64,000 nucleotides of DNA, from the NCBI GenBank assembly GCA_048595745.1, contig CP184361.1. One strand, written 5' to 3'. This DNA is from Aquipseudomonas alcaligenes_A (lineage in GTDB: Bacteria > Pseudomonadota > Gammaproteobacteria > Pseudomonadales > Pseudomonadaceae). Both the position numbers and the translations under genes were made by a program. Shown here piece after piece: positions 1-8,391 of the stretch. Each line of letters opens with the position of its first letter. Within the stretch, counting starts at the first letter, position 1. The notes beneath the pieces are model-generated. The model made no database searches. It was not told where the DNA came from and saw only the letters and a program-made list of their open reading frames with translations.

Positions 1-1848
1 GACGCTTTCGACCTGCGCGAGGACATGACCAGACAAGTACGCTCCTCTCTCGAAGCCAATCCCAGCCTGCTAGGGCTCTACCTGGTGTTCGAGCCCAATG
101 CGCTGGACGGCAAGGACGAACTGTTTGCCGGGCAGAGCGAAATCGGCAGCAACGACAAGGGTCGCTTCTCCCTCTATTGGTCGCAAAGCACGCCAGGCAC
201 CCTTGAAGCCGAGGCGATGAATGAGGATCAGCTCGGCGACACGACGGCAGGCCCCAGCGGTGCGCCCTACAACGCCTGGTACACCTGCCCGCGCGATACT
301 CGCCGTACCTGTGTGCTCGACCCCTACTTCGATGACGTGAACGGCAAACAGGTGCTGATGACCAGTATTGCCTTCCCTCTGGAGCATGACGGCAAGGTAA
401 TCGGCGTAATGGGCGTCGATATCAGCCTGGAGAGCCTGCAGCAGATCGCCCAGAACGCCAGCAGCGAGCTCTATGAAGGCCAGGCCCATGTCAGCATCAT
501 CAGCCCGGCCGGCCTGCTGGCCGGCCATAGTCGGGATGCCGGCCAGTTGGGCAAGTCCCTGGCTGAAGCCTTCGCCAATCAGGACCGGGAGATCATCGGA
601 CTACTCGCCAGCGGGCAGGCGCAGTTCCTTGAACAGGACGACCGGCTGCAGGTAATCGAGCCACTGCTACCGATTCCTGAAGCCAAACCCTGGGGTGTGC
701 TGCTGGAGGTTCCAACCGCCACTTTGCTCGCGCCGGCTCTGCAACTGCAGAAGCAACTGGATGAACGCCGTACTGGCGACACCACCTTCTCCATCACGCT
801 GGCGCTGATTGCCATCCTGCTAGGCCTCGCGCTGATGTGGTTGACGGCACTGGGCGTTACCCGCCCGATCCTTGGCGTAGCCAGCATGCTGAAGAACATC
901 GCCAGCGGCGAAGGCGACCTGACCCGCCGCCTGGAGTACGCCAAACAGGACGAGCTGGGCGAGTTGGCGAGCTGGTTCAACCGCTTCCTCGACAAGCTGC
1001 AACCGATCATTGCCGACGTCAAACTCTCGGTGCAGGACGCCCGCAGCACCGCCGACCAGTCTGCGGCCATCGCCACCCAGACCAGCGCCGGCATGCAGCA
1101 GCAGTTCCGTGAAGTGGACCAGGTCGCCACCGCTTCTCAGGAGATGAGCGCTACCGCCCATGACGTAGCCAACAATGCCGCCCAGGCCGCCGAAGCCGCG
1201 CGCAGTGCCGATGCTGCCGCTCGCGAGGGGTTGACGGTAATCGACCGCACCACCCTGTCGATCGAGCAACTGGCCAGCGAGCTGAGCTCGGCGATGCACG
1301 AGGTGGAGACGCTGGCTGGCAGTAGCGAGCAGATCGGCTCGGTGCTGGAAGTGATCCGCGCCATCGCCGAACAGACCAACCTGCTGGCCCTCAACGCAGC
1401 CATCGAAGCAGCCCGCGCCGGTGAAGCCGGCCGCGGCTTTGCCGTGGTGGCCGACGAGGTGCGCAACCTGGCCAAGCGCACCCAGGACTCGGTGGAGGAA
1501 ATCCGCCAGGTGATCGAGAACCTTCAGAGCGGTACCCGCGACGTGGTCGGTTCCATGCACAGCAGCCACAAGCAGGCGCAAAGCAGTGTCGAACTGGTCG
1601 AGCAGGCGGTGACCTCGCTGCGCCGCATCAGCGACGCGGTCACCGTGATCAACGACATGAACCTGCAGATTGCCTCGGCCGCCGAGGAGCAGAGCGCGGT
1701 GGCCGAGGAGGTGAACCGCAACGTGGCCAGCATCCGCGATGTCACCGAAGCGCTGTCCGGCCAGGCCGACGAGTCCGCCCGGGTCAGCCAGAGCCTGAAC
1801 AGCCTGGCCAACCACCAGCAAGGCCTGATGGACCAGTTCCGCGTCTGA
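1..1848 (+). CDS. Methyl-accepting chemotaxis protein (5' end outside window)
   Basis: Membrane chemoreceptor that signals ligand binding to CheA/CheW. The frame is open from base 1, so the N-terminus and first membrane helix are missing. What remains runs in order: a periplasmic dCache-type ligand domain (about residues 1-250 of the visible part), a second membrane helix (about bases 785-850), a HAMP domain beginning near TRPILGV, and a long cytoplasmic coiled coil. The coiled coil carries the conserved MCP hairpin tip (AIAEQTNLLALNAAIEAARA, near bases 1360-1420). No C-terminal CheR-binding pentapeptide is visible; the protein ends DQFRV. The ligand is unknown. A GC-rich hairpin without a T-tract lies downstream (1864-1881). 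Confidence 0.95.
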   Translation, partial: DAFDLREDMTRQVRSSLEANPSLLGLYLVFEPNALDGKDELFAGQSEIGSNDKGRFSLYWSQSTPGTLEAEAMNEDQLGDTTAGPSGAPYNAWYTCPRDTRRTCVLDPYFDDVNGKQVLMTSIAFPLEHDGKVIGVMGVDISLESLQQIAQNASSELYEGQAHVSIISPAGLLAGHSRDAGQLGKSLAEAFANQDREIIGLLASGQAQFLEQDDRLQVIEPLLPIPEAKPWGVLLEVPTATLLAPALQLQKQLDERRTGDTTFSITLALIAILLGLALMWLTALGVTRPILGVASMLKNIASGEGDLTRRLEYAKQDELGELASWFNRFLDKLQPIIADVKLSVQDARSTADQSAAIATQTSAGMQQQFREVDQVATASQEMSATAHDVANNAAQAAEAARSADAAAREGLTVIDRTTLSIEQLASELSSAMHEVETLAGSSEQIGSVLEVIRAIAEQTNLLALNAAIEAARAGEAGRGFAVVADEVRNLAKRTQDSVEEIRQVIENLQSGTRDVVGSMHSSHKQAQSSVELVEQAVTSLRRISDAVTVINDMNLQIASAAEEQSAVAEEVNRNVASIRDVTEALSGQADESARVSQSLNSLANHQQGLMDQFRV

Positions 1849-1976
1849 CGTTATCTCTGCGCCGCGCCCCGACCGGGGCGCTGGCGTCATCCGACCAGAT
1901 CTCTGTCGCCCCGCCACTTGCCGCGTTCCAGAGCGGCCGGTAGCCTGCGCGCAATCATTCGCTAGGAATCCCCGCC

Positions 1977-2573
1977 ATGCTCAATATCGCCCTGATCGCC
2001 GGCTCCAGCCGCAGCGGCAGCCAGTCCGCCAAGGTCGCCCGCTTCCTCCGCCAACGCCTGATCGAACTGGGTCTGACTCGCCATGAGCAAAGCAGCCTGC
2101 TCGACCTCGGCGAGCGCGGCCTGCCGTTGTGGCCTGGAGAGGACAAGGGCCCATGGAGCGAGTATCAGCAGCAGCTGGCCGCCGCCGACGCGCTGGTGGT
2201 GATCGCCCCGGAGTGGAACGGCATGGCCTGCCCGGCCGTGAAGAACTTCTTCCTGTACGCCAGCAACGCCGAACTGGCGCACAAGCCTGCGCTGCTGGTG
2301 GGCGTTTCCTCGGGCATCGGTGGTGCCTACCCGATCAGCGAACTGCGCGCCTCGGGCTACAAGAACTGTCGCATTGCCTATCTGCCGGAGCACCTGATCG
2401 TGCGTCAGGTGGAGGCGGTGATGAACGAAGGCCCGGCTACCGGCGAAGACGACCTGCGCATCCGCGCCCGCGCCGACTACGCGCTGGACATCCTCGGCAA
2501 GTACGCCGAAGCGCTGAAGCCGGTGCGCGCGGCCATCGACCTTAGCAATCCGGCCTTCACCAACGGCATGTGA
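1977..2573 (+). CDS. NAD(P)H-dependent FMN reductase family protein
   Basis: Flavodoxin-fold oxidoreductase of 198 residues that uses NAD(P)H to reduce FMN or small acceptors such as quinones or chromate. The N-terminal phosphate loop for FMN is visible (IAGSSRSGSQSAKV), and a later PEWNGMACPAVKNF segment matches the family's PEYNxS-type flavin contact. An AGGAAT ribosome site sits just before the ATG at 1977. The stop codon abuts the stop of the convergent sensor kinase gene. The in vivo substrate cannot be told from sequence. Confidence 0.88.
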   Translation: MLNIALIAGSSRSGSQSAKVARFLRQRLIELGLTRHEQSSLLDLGERGLPLWPGEDKGPWSEYQQQLAAADALVVIAPEWNGMACPAVKNFFLYASNAELAHKPALLVGVSSGIGGAYPISELRASGYKNCRIAYLPEHLIVRQVEAVMNEGPATGEDDLRIRARADYALDILGKYAEALKPVRAAIDLSNPAFTNGM

Positions 2574-3890
2574 TCAACGCCGCCCGGGCAGGCTGATCGC
2601 GACCCGCAGCCCGCCCAGCGGGCTGTCCTCGAGGCTCAAGCTGCCGCCCCAGGCCTCGACCATGTCACGCACGATGCCCAGGCCCAGGCCGTGGCCGGCA
2701 ACCTGCTCGTCCAGGCGGGTGCCACGCCCCAGTACCGCCTCGCGGCGCTCGGGGGCGATGCCGGGCCCATCGTCGTCCACCCACAGCCGATAGCCCTCGC
2801 CTTCCTTTACCAGGCTCAGGCGTACCTCGGCATCGGCCCATTTGCAGGCGTTGTCCAGCAAATTGCCGAGCAGCTCGAGCAGGTCTTCCCGGTCCCACGG
2901 CAGGCATAGCCCGGGCTCGGCCTGCCACTCCAGCTTCAGGCCGTGGCTGTGGATCATGCCCAGGGTGCTGAACAGCCCCGGCAGCTCCGCCGCACAGTCG
3001 AAATGCGCCCCCGGTAGCGCCTCCCCAGCCAGACGCGCGCGACCCAGCTCGCGCTCCAGGCGCTGGCGGATCTGCGCCAGCTGCTCGCGCAGGGTAGCCT
3101 GCAGCTCGGGCTGATCGCACAACTCCTCACGTTCACTGAGGCTAACCAGCACCGCCAGCGGCGTCTTCAAGGCATGCCCGAGATTGCCCAGTGCATTGCG
3201 CGAACGCTTGAGGGTGTCCTCGGTGTGGCTCAGCAGGTGATTGACCTGTGCCACCAACGGCTCCAGCTCCTGCGGCACCTGGCTGTCCAGCTCGGTGCGC
3301 CGGCCCTGCTGCAGCTGGGCGATTTGCTCGCGCACCCGCTCCAGCGGGCGCAGCGCCGAACGCACCGTGTAGCGCTGGGCCAGCAGGATCAGCAGCAGCG
3401 CTGCAGCGCCGAGTCCCAGCCCCAGCCATTGCAGGCGGCGAAAGCTCTCCAGAATGGGCGTGTAGTCCTGCGCCACGCTGATGGAAAAGCGCTGGCCAAA
3501 ACGCAGGTAGTCGCCACGATAGACCAACAGCATCTGGCCATGCGGACCGTCACCGAGACCGTCCTGCAGGCCCGCGCGCGCAGGCTTGGGCAGGTCACGA
3601 TCCCATAGGGAGCGCGAGCGCCAGGTCTCGTCGGCAAAATCGATACGGAAGTAGTGGCCGGAAAACGGCCGCTGGAACGTTGGGTCCAGGCGCCGCTCAT
3701 CCAGCTGCACGCCGTTCTGGCCACGCACCAGGGCGACCAGCAGGGTCCGTGTCTCATCCTTGAGGTCTTCCCGCAGGTAGCGGCGCAGGCTGTGGTCGAA
3801 CAGCCACAGACTGCTCTGCGCCAGGATCAGACCCACCACGATCAGTACACTGGCCAGGCCCAGGCTGAGGCGACGCTGGATCGACTTCAA
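2574..3890 (-). CDS. Sensor histidine kinase (PhoQ-like)
   Basis: Membrane sensor kinase of 438 residues. It has an N-terminal membrane helix (about 9-30), a periplasmic domain (about 31-150), a second helix (about 155-172), a HAMP region, a HisKA domain with H-box GNLGHALKTPLAVL (phospho-accepting His about 239), and an ATPase domain with N-box NLLDNACKWA and G boxes DDGPGI and GHGLGLGI. The HALKTPLAVL form is the one seen in PhoQ-type kinases. The gene overlaps the upstream response regulator by 4 bp, so the two are translated together. Two PepSY protein genes precede them in the operon, suggesting an envelope signal (cation, peptide or metal), but the stimulus is not evident. Confidence 0.93.
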   Translation of the reverse strand: MKSIQRRLSLGLASVLIVVGLILAQSSLWLFDHSLRRYLREDLKDETRTLLVALVRGQNGVQLDERRLDPTFQRPFSGHYFRIDFADETWRSRSLWDRDLPKPARAGLQDGLGDGPHGQMLLVYRGDYLRFGQRFSISVAQDYTPILESFRRLQWLGLGLGAAALLLILLAQRYTVRSALRPLERVREQIAQLQQGRRTELDSQVPQELEPLVAQVNHLLSHTEDTLKRSRNALGNLGHALKTPLAVLVSLSEREELCDQPELQATLREQLAQIRQRLERELGRARLAGEALPGAHFDCAAELPGLFSTLGMIHSHGLKLEWQAEPGLCLPWDREDLLELLGNLLDNACKWADAEVRLSLVKEGEGYRLWVDDDGPGIAPERREAVLGRGTRLDEQVAGHGLGLGIVRDMVEAWGGSLSLEDSPLGGLRVAISLPGRR

Positions 3891-4555
3891 GTGTCGACTC
3901 CGGCGTAACGGTAACCCTGGCCACGCCGGGTCTCGATCACCTCGCGCCCGAGCTTGCCGCGCAGGCGATTGACATGCACTTCCAGGACATTGGAATCGCG
4001 CTCGCTCTCGCCATCGTACAGATGGTCAGCCAGCTGGCTCTTGGACAGAATCTGCCCGGGGTGCAGCATGAAGTAACGCAGCAGACGGAACTCGGCGGAC
4101 GTCAGCTCGATCTGCTCACTGCCACGCGTCACGCACTGGCGGCTTTCATCCAGCTGCAGCCCGGCAGCTTCCAGCTGTGGCTGGTTGGCCAGGCCGTGGG
4201 CGCGACGCAGCAGAGCCTGGATACGTAGGGCCAGCTCTTCGGGATGGAAGGGTTTGGTCAGGTAGTCGTCAGCGCCAGCCTTGAGGCCATCGATGCGCTC
4301 GGCCCAGGAGCCGCGCGCCGTCAGAATCAGCACGGGCGTGCTCAGGCCGCCGGCACGCCACTCGCGCAGCACCTCAAGCCCAGGCTTGCCCGGTAAACCG
4401 AGGTCGAGAATGATCAGGTCATAAGGCTCGATTGCGCCCTGATAGGCGGCATCACGGCCATCGGCCAGCCAGTCCACCGCGTAGCCCTGCCCTTTGAGGC
4501 TGACCAGCAGTTCATCGGCCAGGGGCACATGGTCTTCCACCAACAACAGGCGCAT
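3887..4555 (-). CDS. OmpR/PhoP-family response regulator
   Basis: Two-domain DNA-binding regulator of 222 residues, partner of the kinase encoded immediately downstream. The receiver domain (1-115) has the acidic pocket (ED at 7-8), phospho-acceptor Asp51 in LIILDLGLPG, and the conserved Lys in DYLTKPF. The C-terminal winged helix (about 125-220) has the typical recognition region HVNRLRGKLG and RGQGYRYAG. Its start overlaps the stop of the upstream PepSY gene by one base (TGATG), a translationally coupled arrangement. A candidate operator is the ATTCA-N3-TGAAT palindrome at 5237-5249. Confidence 0.94.
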   Translation of the reverse strand: MRLLLVEDHVPLADELLVSLKGQGYAVDWLADGRDAAYQGAIEPYDLIILDLGLPGKPGLEVLREWRAGGLSTPVLILTARGSWAERIDGLKAGADDYLTKPFHPEELALRIQALLRRAHGLANQPQLEAAGLQLDESRQCVTRGSEQIELTSAEFRLLRYFMLHPGQILSKSQLADHLYDGESERDSNVLEVHVNRLRGKLGREVIETRRGQGYRYAGVDT

Positions 4556-4869
4556 CAGTCCTCCACTTCGTCCTTGAGAATGCGGCCGTCACGGGCATCC
4601 AGCTCCAGCTCGCGAACGGTGCCGTCGGCGGTCAGCAGCTCCACCTCGTATACCAGCACGTCATCCTCCTCTTCCAGTTCCGCCTCCAGCAACTCGGCCC
4701 CGGGGTAACGCCCCAGGGCCGATGCCATCAGATCTTCCAAGGGACGGATGACTCCCTCCTGGCGCAGGCGCAAGGCCTCGTCCTGATCGAGGTCGCGGGC
4801 CTGGGCATCGAGAGCCAGTACCGCGACGATCAGGGCAAGGATGCCGCTATAGCGAAACACGAACTTCAT
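4555..4869 (-). CDS. PepSY domain protein (second copy)
   Basis: Small exported protein of 104 residues. A signal peptide (about 1-24, ending at ALDAQA) is followed by one acidic PepSY domain with the tandem pattern LEAELEEEDDVLVYEVELLTADG ending in LDARDGRIL. PepSY proteins act in the periplasm, often beside two-component systems, as peptidase inhibitors or ligand- or metal-binding accessory factors. It is a diverged tandem duplicate of the neighbouring PepSY gene: both begin the mature part with ARDL-x-x-DEAL-x-LR. Both junctions are one-base TGATG overlaps, so the two PepSY genes, regulator and kinase form one operon. Confidence 0.85.
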   Translation of the reverse strand: MKFVFRYSGILALIVAVLALDAQARDLDQDEALRLRQEGVIRPLEDLMASALGRYPGAELLEAELEEEDDVLVYEVELLTADGTVRELELDARDGRILKDEVED

Positions 4870-5177
4870 CAGTCATCCCGGTGCTCTTGCAGGATCTGGC
4901 CATTGGTGGCGTCCAGCTCCACGTCCCACTGCACGCCCTGGGCATCACGCAGCTCGACCTGATAGACATAGCGGCCGTGCTCCTGCTCCAGTTCGGTGTC
5001 CTCGACCTTGCCGCCCGGGTACTTGGCCAGCGCAGCCGCGTTGAGTTTCTGGAAGTCCTGGATGGTGCCTGCATCGCGCAGCTTCAGCGCCTCGTCCGGG
5101 CCCAGGTCACGAGCCTGGGCAATACCGGCGGTGGCCGCGAGGGCTGCGATGGCAAAAAGGCTGGTCAGCTTGTTCAT
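4869..5177 (-). CDS. PepSY domain protein (first gene of the operon)
   Basis: Small exported PepSY protein of 102 residues. The start at 5177 is chosen because a strong GAGGAGAAC ribosome site lies just upstream and because translation from here opens with a clean signal peptide (MNKLTSLFAIAALAATAGIA) followed by QARDLG. The in-frame ATG at 5282 would add 35 unrelated residues and destroy the signal peptide. The mature part carries the PepSY pattern VEDTELEQEHGRYVYQVELR and ends LDATNGQILQEH. It leads the PepSY-PepSY-regulator-kinase operon and probably feeds into sensing by the downstream kinase. Confidence 0.85.
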   Translation of the reverse strand: MNKLTSLFAIAALAATAGIAQARDLGPDEALKLRDAGTIQDFQKLNAAALAKYPGGKVEDTELEQEHGRYVYQVELRDAQGVQWDVELDATNGQILQEHRDD

Positions 5178-5236
5178 GGTGTTCTCCTCGTGGGGTATCC
5201 GTTGTCTACGGAGCCCAAGATAGCGATGCCAACTTA

Positions 5237-5249
5237 ATTCAAGCTGAAT
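5237..5249. promoter_or_regulatory. Small palindrome in the PepSY/patatin divergent promoter region
   Basis: ATTCA-AGC-TGAAT: two perfect 5-bp arms around three bases, about 60 bp upstream of the first PepSY start and 100 bp upstream of the patatin gene. It is a plausible binding site for the operon's own OmpR-type regulator. This is inference from position and symmetry only. Confidence 0.3.
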
Positions 5250-5349
5250 CAGCACAAGGCTCACAACTGACGGGGTATTCATCCGCTGAAGCCGCTTGGC
5301 CTCTCAGACCACGCCACTATAATCGCTGGCCTGCAATACGGAGCCAAGC

Positions 5350-6429
5350 ATGACCGCCATCCATATCAAGTCGCCTGCTCTCAGCCTGCGCGCCGGCAAG
5401 CGCGCCCTGACGCGTATCCGCGGGCAGGGCCTGCAGCCAGCCGATGTCGGCATTCTGCCTGGCGCTGCCGGCGGCCCCAAGGGCCTCGGCATCCAGGGAC
5501 TCGATCTGGCCCTGTTCGGTGACTGGCTGCCACGGGCACCGCGCGAACGCACCCTGATCGGCGCCTCGATCGGTTCCTGGCGTTTCGCCAGTGCCTGTCT
5601 GCCTGATCCCTGCGCCGGTATCCGCCGCCTCGGCGAGCTTTATACCAGCCAGCGCTTCGCCAAGGGCGTGAGCATGGCCGAGGTCTCGCGCAGCTGTGTG
5701 CAGCTGCTCGATGATCTGCTCGAAGGCCAGGACCAGGCGGTGCTGAACAATCCGCTGTACCGCCTAAATATCGTGGTGGTGCGCAGCCACGGCCTGCTCC
5801 AGCATGATCATCGCGGCAAGCTTGGTCTGGGCCTGTCGTCGGTGATCGGCAACAACCTGCTGAGCCGCAGCCGCCTGGGTCGGCATTTCGACCGGGTCAT
5901 CCTCCACGACGCCCGCCAGATGCCGCCACTGGGTGCCCTGAACGACTTCCGCTCGCACTTTCATACCCTCGCCGAGGGCAATCTGCGCCACGCCCTGCTG
6001 GCCTCCGGCTCGATACCCATGGTGATGGAGGCGATCCGCGAGATCCCCGGCCTCGCCCCGGGCGCCTACCGCGACGGGGGGCTCCTCGACTATCACCTGG
6101 ACTTGCCTTACCAGGCCGATGGCGTGGTGCTCTATCCACATTTCACCGACAAGGTGATTCCCGGCTGGTTCGACAAGAGCCTGCCCTGGCGCCGCGCCGA
6201 CCGCGAGCGCCTGCAGGACGTGCTCCTGCTGGCGCCATCCCCCGAGTACCTCGCCAGCCTGCCTCACGGCAAACTCCCGGATCGCAGCGACTTCAAGCGC
6301 TACCTGGGCGATGATCAAGGCCGTGAACGTTACTGGCACAAGGCGATGGCCGAAAGCCGCCGCCTCGGTGACGAGTTCCTCGAACTGGTCGACAGCGGTC
6401 GGCTGGGCGAGCGCCTGCAACCGCTTTAA
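5350..6429 (+). CDS. Patatin-like phospholipase family protein
   Basis: Predicted serine lipid acyl-hydrolase of 359 residues. The catalytic dyad signature is present: nucleophile elbow GASIGSW (Ser about 73), an oxyanion-type glycine run GAAGGPKG near residue 38-45, and the Asp of the AYRDGGLLDYH segment (about 241) in the DG[G/A] position. There is no signal peptide, so it is probably cytoplasmic and not a secreted ExoU-type toxin. It is divergent from the PepSY operon and 22 bp ahead of the DUF5329 gene. The physiological lipid substrate is unknown. Confidence 0.85.
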   Translation: MTAIHIKSPALSLRAGKRALTRIRGQGLQPADVGILPGAAGGPKGLGIQGLDLALFGDWLPRAPRERTLIGASIGSWRFASACLPDPCAGIRRLGELYTSQRFAKGVSMAEVSRSCVQLLDDLLEGQDQAVLNNPLYRLNIVVVRSHGLLQHDHRGKLGLGLSSVIGNNLLSRSRLGRHFDRVILHDARQMPPLGALNDFRSHFHTLAEGNLRHALLASGSIPMVMEAIREIPGLAPGAYRDGGLLDYHLDLPYQADGVVLYPHFTDKVIPGWFDKSLPWRRADRERLQDVLLLAPSPEYLASLPHGKLPDRSDFKRYLGDDQGRERYWHKAMAESRRLGDEFLELVDSGRLGERLQPL

Positions 6430-6451
6430 AGACCCTGCAAGGAAGCCATAA

Positions 6452-6814
6452 ATGCCTCTGTATCGAACCCTGGCGCTGTCCCTCCTGCTTCTTTCCACCA
6501 GCACGCAGGCAGCCCTGGATGGGCAAGGCCGCCAGGAGGTCGATGCCCTACTCGCCTTCGTCGAGAGCAGTGGTTGTCAGTTCATCCGCAATGGCAGCGA
6601 GCACTCACCCGCCGATGCGCGCAAGCACCTGCAGAAGAAACTCGAATACCTGGATGACAAGGGCCTGGTCGACTCGCCAGAGGACTTCATCGCCCGCGCG
6701 GCGACCGAGAGCAGCATGAGCGGAGAGCCCTACCAGGTGAATTGCCAAGGTCGACTGCAGCGTTCGGCCGACTGGCTGAATGGCGAGCTCATGCGTCTGC
6801 GCCAGACCCGCTAG
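6452..6814 (+). CDS. DUF5329 family exported protein
   Basis: Small protein of 120 residues with a signal peptide (about 1-20, ending STQAA). The mature domain has two conserved cysteines (SSGCQFIRNGSEHS and YQVNCQGR) that could form a disulfide, and the motif FIRNGSEHSPADARKHLQKKLEYL typical of DUF5329. Members are small periplasmic proteins without a defined function. It follows the patatin gene by 22 bp with a GGAAG ribosome site, so co-transcription is likely. Confidence 0.8.
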   Translation: MPLYRTLALSLLLLSTSTQAALDGQGRQEVDALLAFVESSGCQFIRNGSEHSPADARKHLQKKLEYLDDKGLVDSPEDFIARAATESSMSGEPYQVNCQGRLQRSADWLNGELMRLRQTR

Positions 6815-6882
6815 TGCCCAAGCTGGTAAACTGCGAGGCAAGCTTCACGCCGCCTCGCGGCCTATCCAGCAGAGCGCTTACC

Positions 6883-7239
6883 TTGGAACTGTTCAAAGAA
6901 TTCACCTTCGAATCCGCCCACCTCCTGCCCCATGTCCCAGCCGGCCATAAGTGTGGTCGCCTGCACGGCCATTCCTTCCGCGCCGCGATCTACATCGAGG
7001 GCGAGGTCGATCCGCATACCGGGTGGATTCGCGACTTTGCCGAGATCAAGGCGATCTTCAAGCCGATCTACGAGCGACTCGACCATAACTACCTGAACGA
7101 CATCCCTGGCCTGGAAAATCCCACCAGCGAGAACCTGGCCAAGTGGATCTGGCAAGAACTCAAACCGCTGCTGCCCGAGCTTTCCCGCATCCGCGTGCAT
7201 GAGACCTGCACCAGTGGCTGTGAGTACCGTGGCGACTAA
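6883..7239 (+). CDS. queD: 6-carboxytetrahydropterin synthase QueD
   Basis: Converts 7,8-dihydroneopterin triphosphate to 6-carboxy-tetrahydropterin, the second step of queuosine biosynthesis. The 118-residue protein carries the zinc-binding histidines (FESAHLLP, then GRLHGHSF), the catalytic Cys in AGHKCGRLHGH, and the C-terminal HETCTSGCEY signature. The start is a TTG at 6883, because translation from there gives the family's MELFKEFTFESAHLL beginning; the in-frame ATG at 6742 lies inside the DUF5329 gene and adds unrelated residues. A strong intrinsic terminator follows at once, into whose T-tract an insertion element has entered. Confidence 0.92.
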   Translation: MELFKEFTFESAHLLPHVPAGHKCGRLHGHSFRAAIYIEGEVDPHTGWIRDFAEIKAIFKPIYERLDHNYLNDIPGLENPTSENLAKWIWQELKPLLPELSRIRVHETCTSGCEYRGD

Positions 7240-7263
7240 TCTGTTCGCGTATCGCAAAACGCA

Positions 7264-7289
7264 AAAGCCACCTTTACGGTGGCTTTTTT
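7264..7289 (+). terminator. Intrinsic terminator of queD
   Basis: Stem AGCCACC / GGTGGCT with a 5-base loop and a run of six T. The insertion element begins three bases after the T-run. Confidence 0.88.
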
Positions 7290-7291
7290 AT

Positions 7292-7316
7292 GGCTATGTT
7301 CCCGTTAATTGTTGAA
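7292..7316 (+). repeat. Left inverted repeat of the IS1595-like element
   Basis: Matches the right end at 20 of 25 positions when one is reverse-complemented. Both start with GGCTAT and share CCGTTA and TGTTG. Confidence 0.85.
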
Positions 7317-7356
7317 ATACGAGTCTGTCAGCGGGCATTTCCAGTGGAGGTGTGCG

Positions 7357-8319
7357 ATGGAAACCCCAGCCTTTGAGCACTGGCCGGCCTCAGCCAGCTA
7401 ACGCCCCCGCCAAAAAACACGCTTCGTCATGCCCTTCTCATACCAGAAGCCAGCCAGTGGCTGGTGCAAGGTTCTTCCCGCGTTACGCCAGAGCCCGCAT
7501 TGCAAGGCGACAGCAAGCCTGCTGGTACCTTGGAGCTGGAGGCGCGGGCTGCGCCGCTTTCGCTGCCGCGAGCGCCTGCATACATGTAACGCGCTAACAG
7601 GCAAAGGTTTGGCCCGCTTGCACATGCAGGGTCACCGGTTGAATTACTGCGACGCGCTGGTCGAAGGGCTGACCGTGCGTCGTGCGACGAAAGCCTGAGG
7701 CATCAGCAAGAACACGGCACTTCGCTGGCGGCATCGTTTTCTGACTCTGGCTGTAGGCCATGCAGCGCAACAAGAAAACGGCATCATCGAGGCTGACGAA
7801 ACCCTCTTTCTGGAATCCTTCAAAAGTCAGCGTCAGTTACCCCGGCCGTCCCGTCAACGAGGCGGAATCAGCCTGACACGCGGCACAGCGCCGGACCAGA
7901 TACCGATGCTGATGGTACGTGATCGCAGTGGCCAGACCGCCGACTTCCAGCTGGAAAAGCTCGACGCAGTCCATGTCCAACAGGCGCTAAGACCTCTGGT
8001 CAATAGTGACGCAGTGCTGTGTACAGACGGTGCTGCAGTCTATGCAGCATACGCCAAGAGCACAGATGCCACCCATCAGGTGGTTCAGGCACGCCCTAGA
8101 CGCAGGGTATGCGAGGGGGCGTTGCACATGCAGAACGTTAATTCTTATCACAGTCGAGTGAAGAGCTGGATGGCGCGCTTTCATGGCTTGGCCACCCGCT
8201 ATCCGCCAAACTATCTAGGCGGGCGCCGAATGCTGGAGCGCTACGCCACTTCTATCGCGCCCGAGCGCTGTCTGCAGGAGGCGCTCGGAGCGCCAATGCA
8301 ACACGTAACGGCAATATAG
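7357..8319 (+). pseudogene. IS1595-family transposase, inactivated
   Basis: Remnant of a DDE-type transposase with an ISXO2-like domain. The frame starting at the ATG 7357 stops at 7399-7401 (TAA). The zinc-ribbon region (about 7440-7590) is scattered over several frames. The frame is then good but broken by an in-frame TGA at 7696-7698, where relatives have a Cys codon (KA-C-GISKNT). From there it runs to 8319 without interruption and keeps the catalytic first Asp (IIEADETLF), second Asp (LCTDGAAVY) and the Asn/Lys pair (VNSYHSRVKSWM) of the DDNK type. With at least two stops and frameshifts, no active enzyme is expected. Confidence 0.88.
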
Positions 8320-8321
8320 CC
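8297..8321 (-). repeat. Right inverted repeat of the IS1595-like element
   Basis: Reverse complement begins GGCTATATTGCCGTTACGTG and pairs with the left end at 20 of 25 bases. It overlaps the last codons and stop of the transposase remnant. Confidence 0.85.
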
Positions 8322-8340
8322 TTTTTATTGGGCGCAAACG

Positions 8341-8370
8341 AAAAGGCCGCTGGTCACTCAGCGGCCTTTG
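8341..8370. terminator. Terminator of ppiD
   Basis: Stem AAAGGCCGCTG / CAGCGGCCTTT with a 6-base loop. A's on one side and T's on the other allow it to work in both directions. It lies just past the ppiD stop on the minus strand. Confidence 0.85.
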
Positions 8371-8391
8371 GCGTCAGAGCAGACTAGGCAC

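Larger units (their letters stand above)
7292..8321 (+). mobile_element. Degenerate IS1595-family (ISXO2-like) insertion sequence
   Basis: About 1,030 bp bounded by imperfect inverted repeats: 20 of the first 25 bases match between the left end (GGCTATGTTCCCGTTAATTG...) and the reverse complement of the right end (GGCTATATTGCCGTTACGTG...). The ends are flanked by a direct repeat TTTTTAT (7285-7291 and 8322-8328). IS1595 elements usually make 8-bp duplications, so one base may have been lost in the T-run. The only gene inside is a broken transposase in the same orientation as queD. The element sits between the queD terminator and the ppiD terminator and disrupts no coding sequence. Confidence 0.85.

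Noticed and set aside
5350..6429. Patatin-like gene as a phage-defence (CBASS-type) effector
   Set aside because: No cyclase, sensor or other defence gene is adjacent, and the neighbours are ordinary chromosomal genes.
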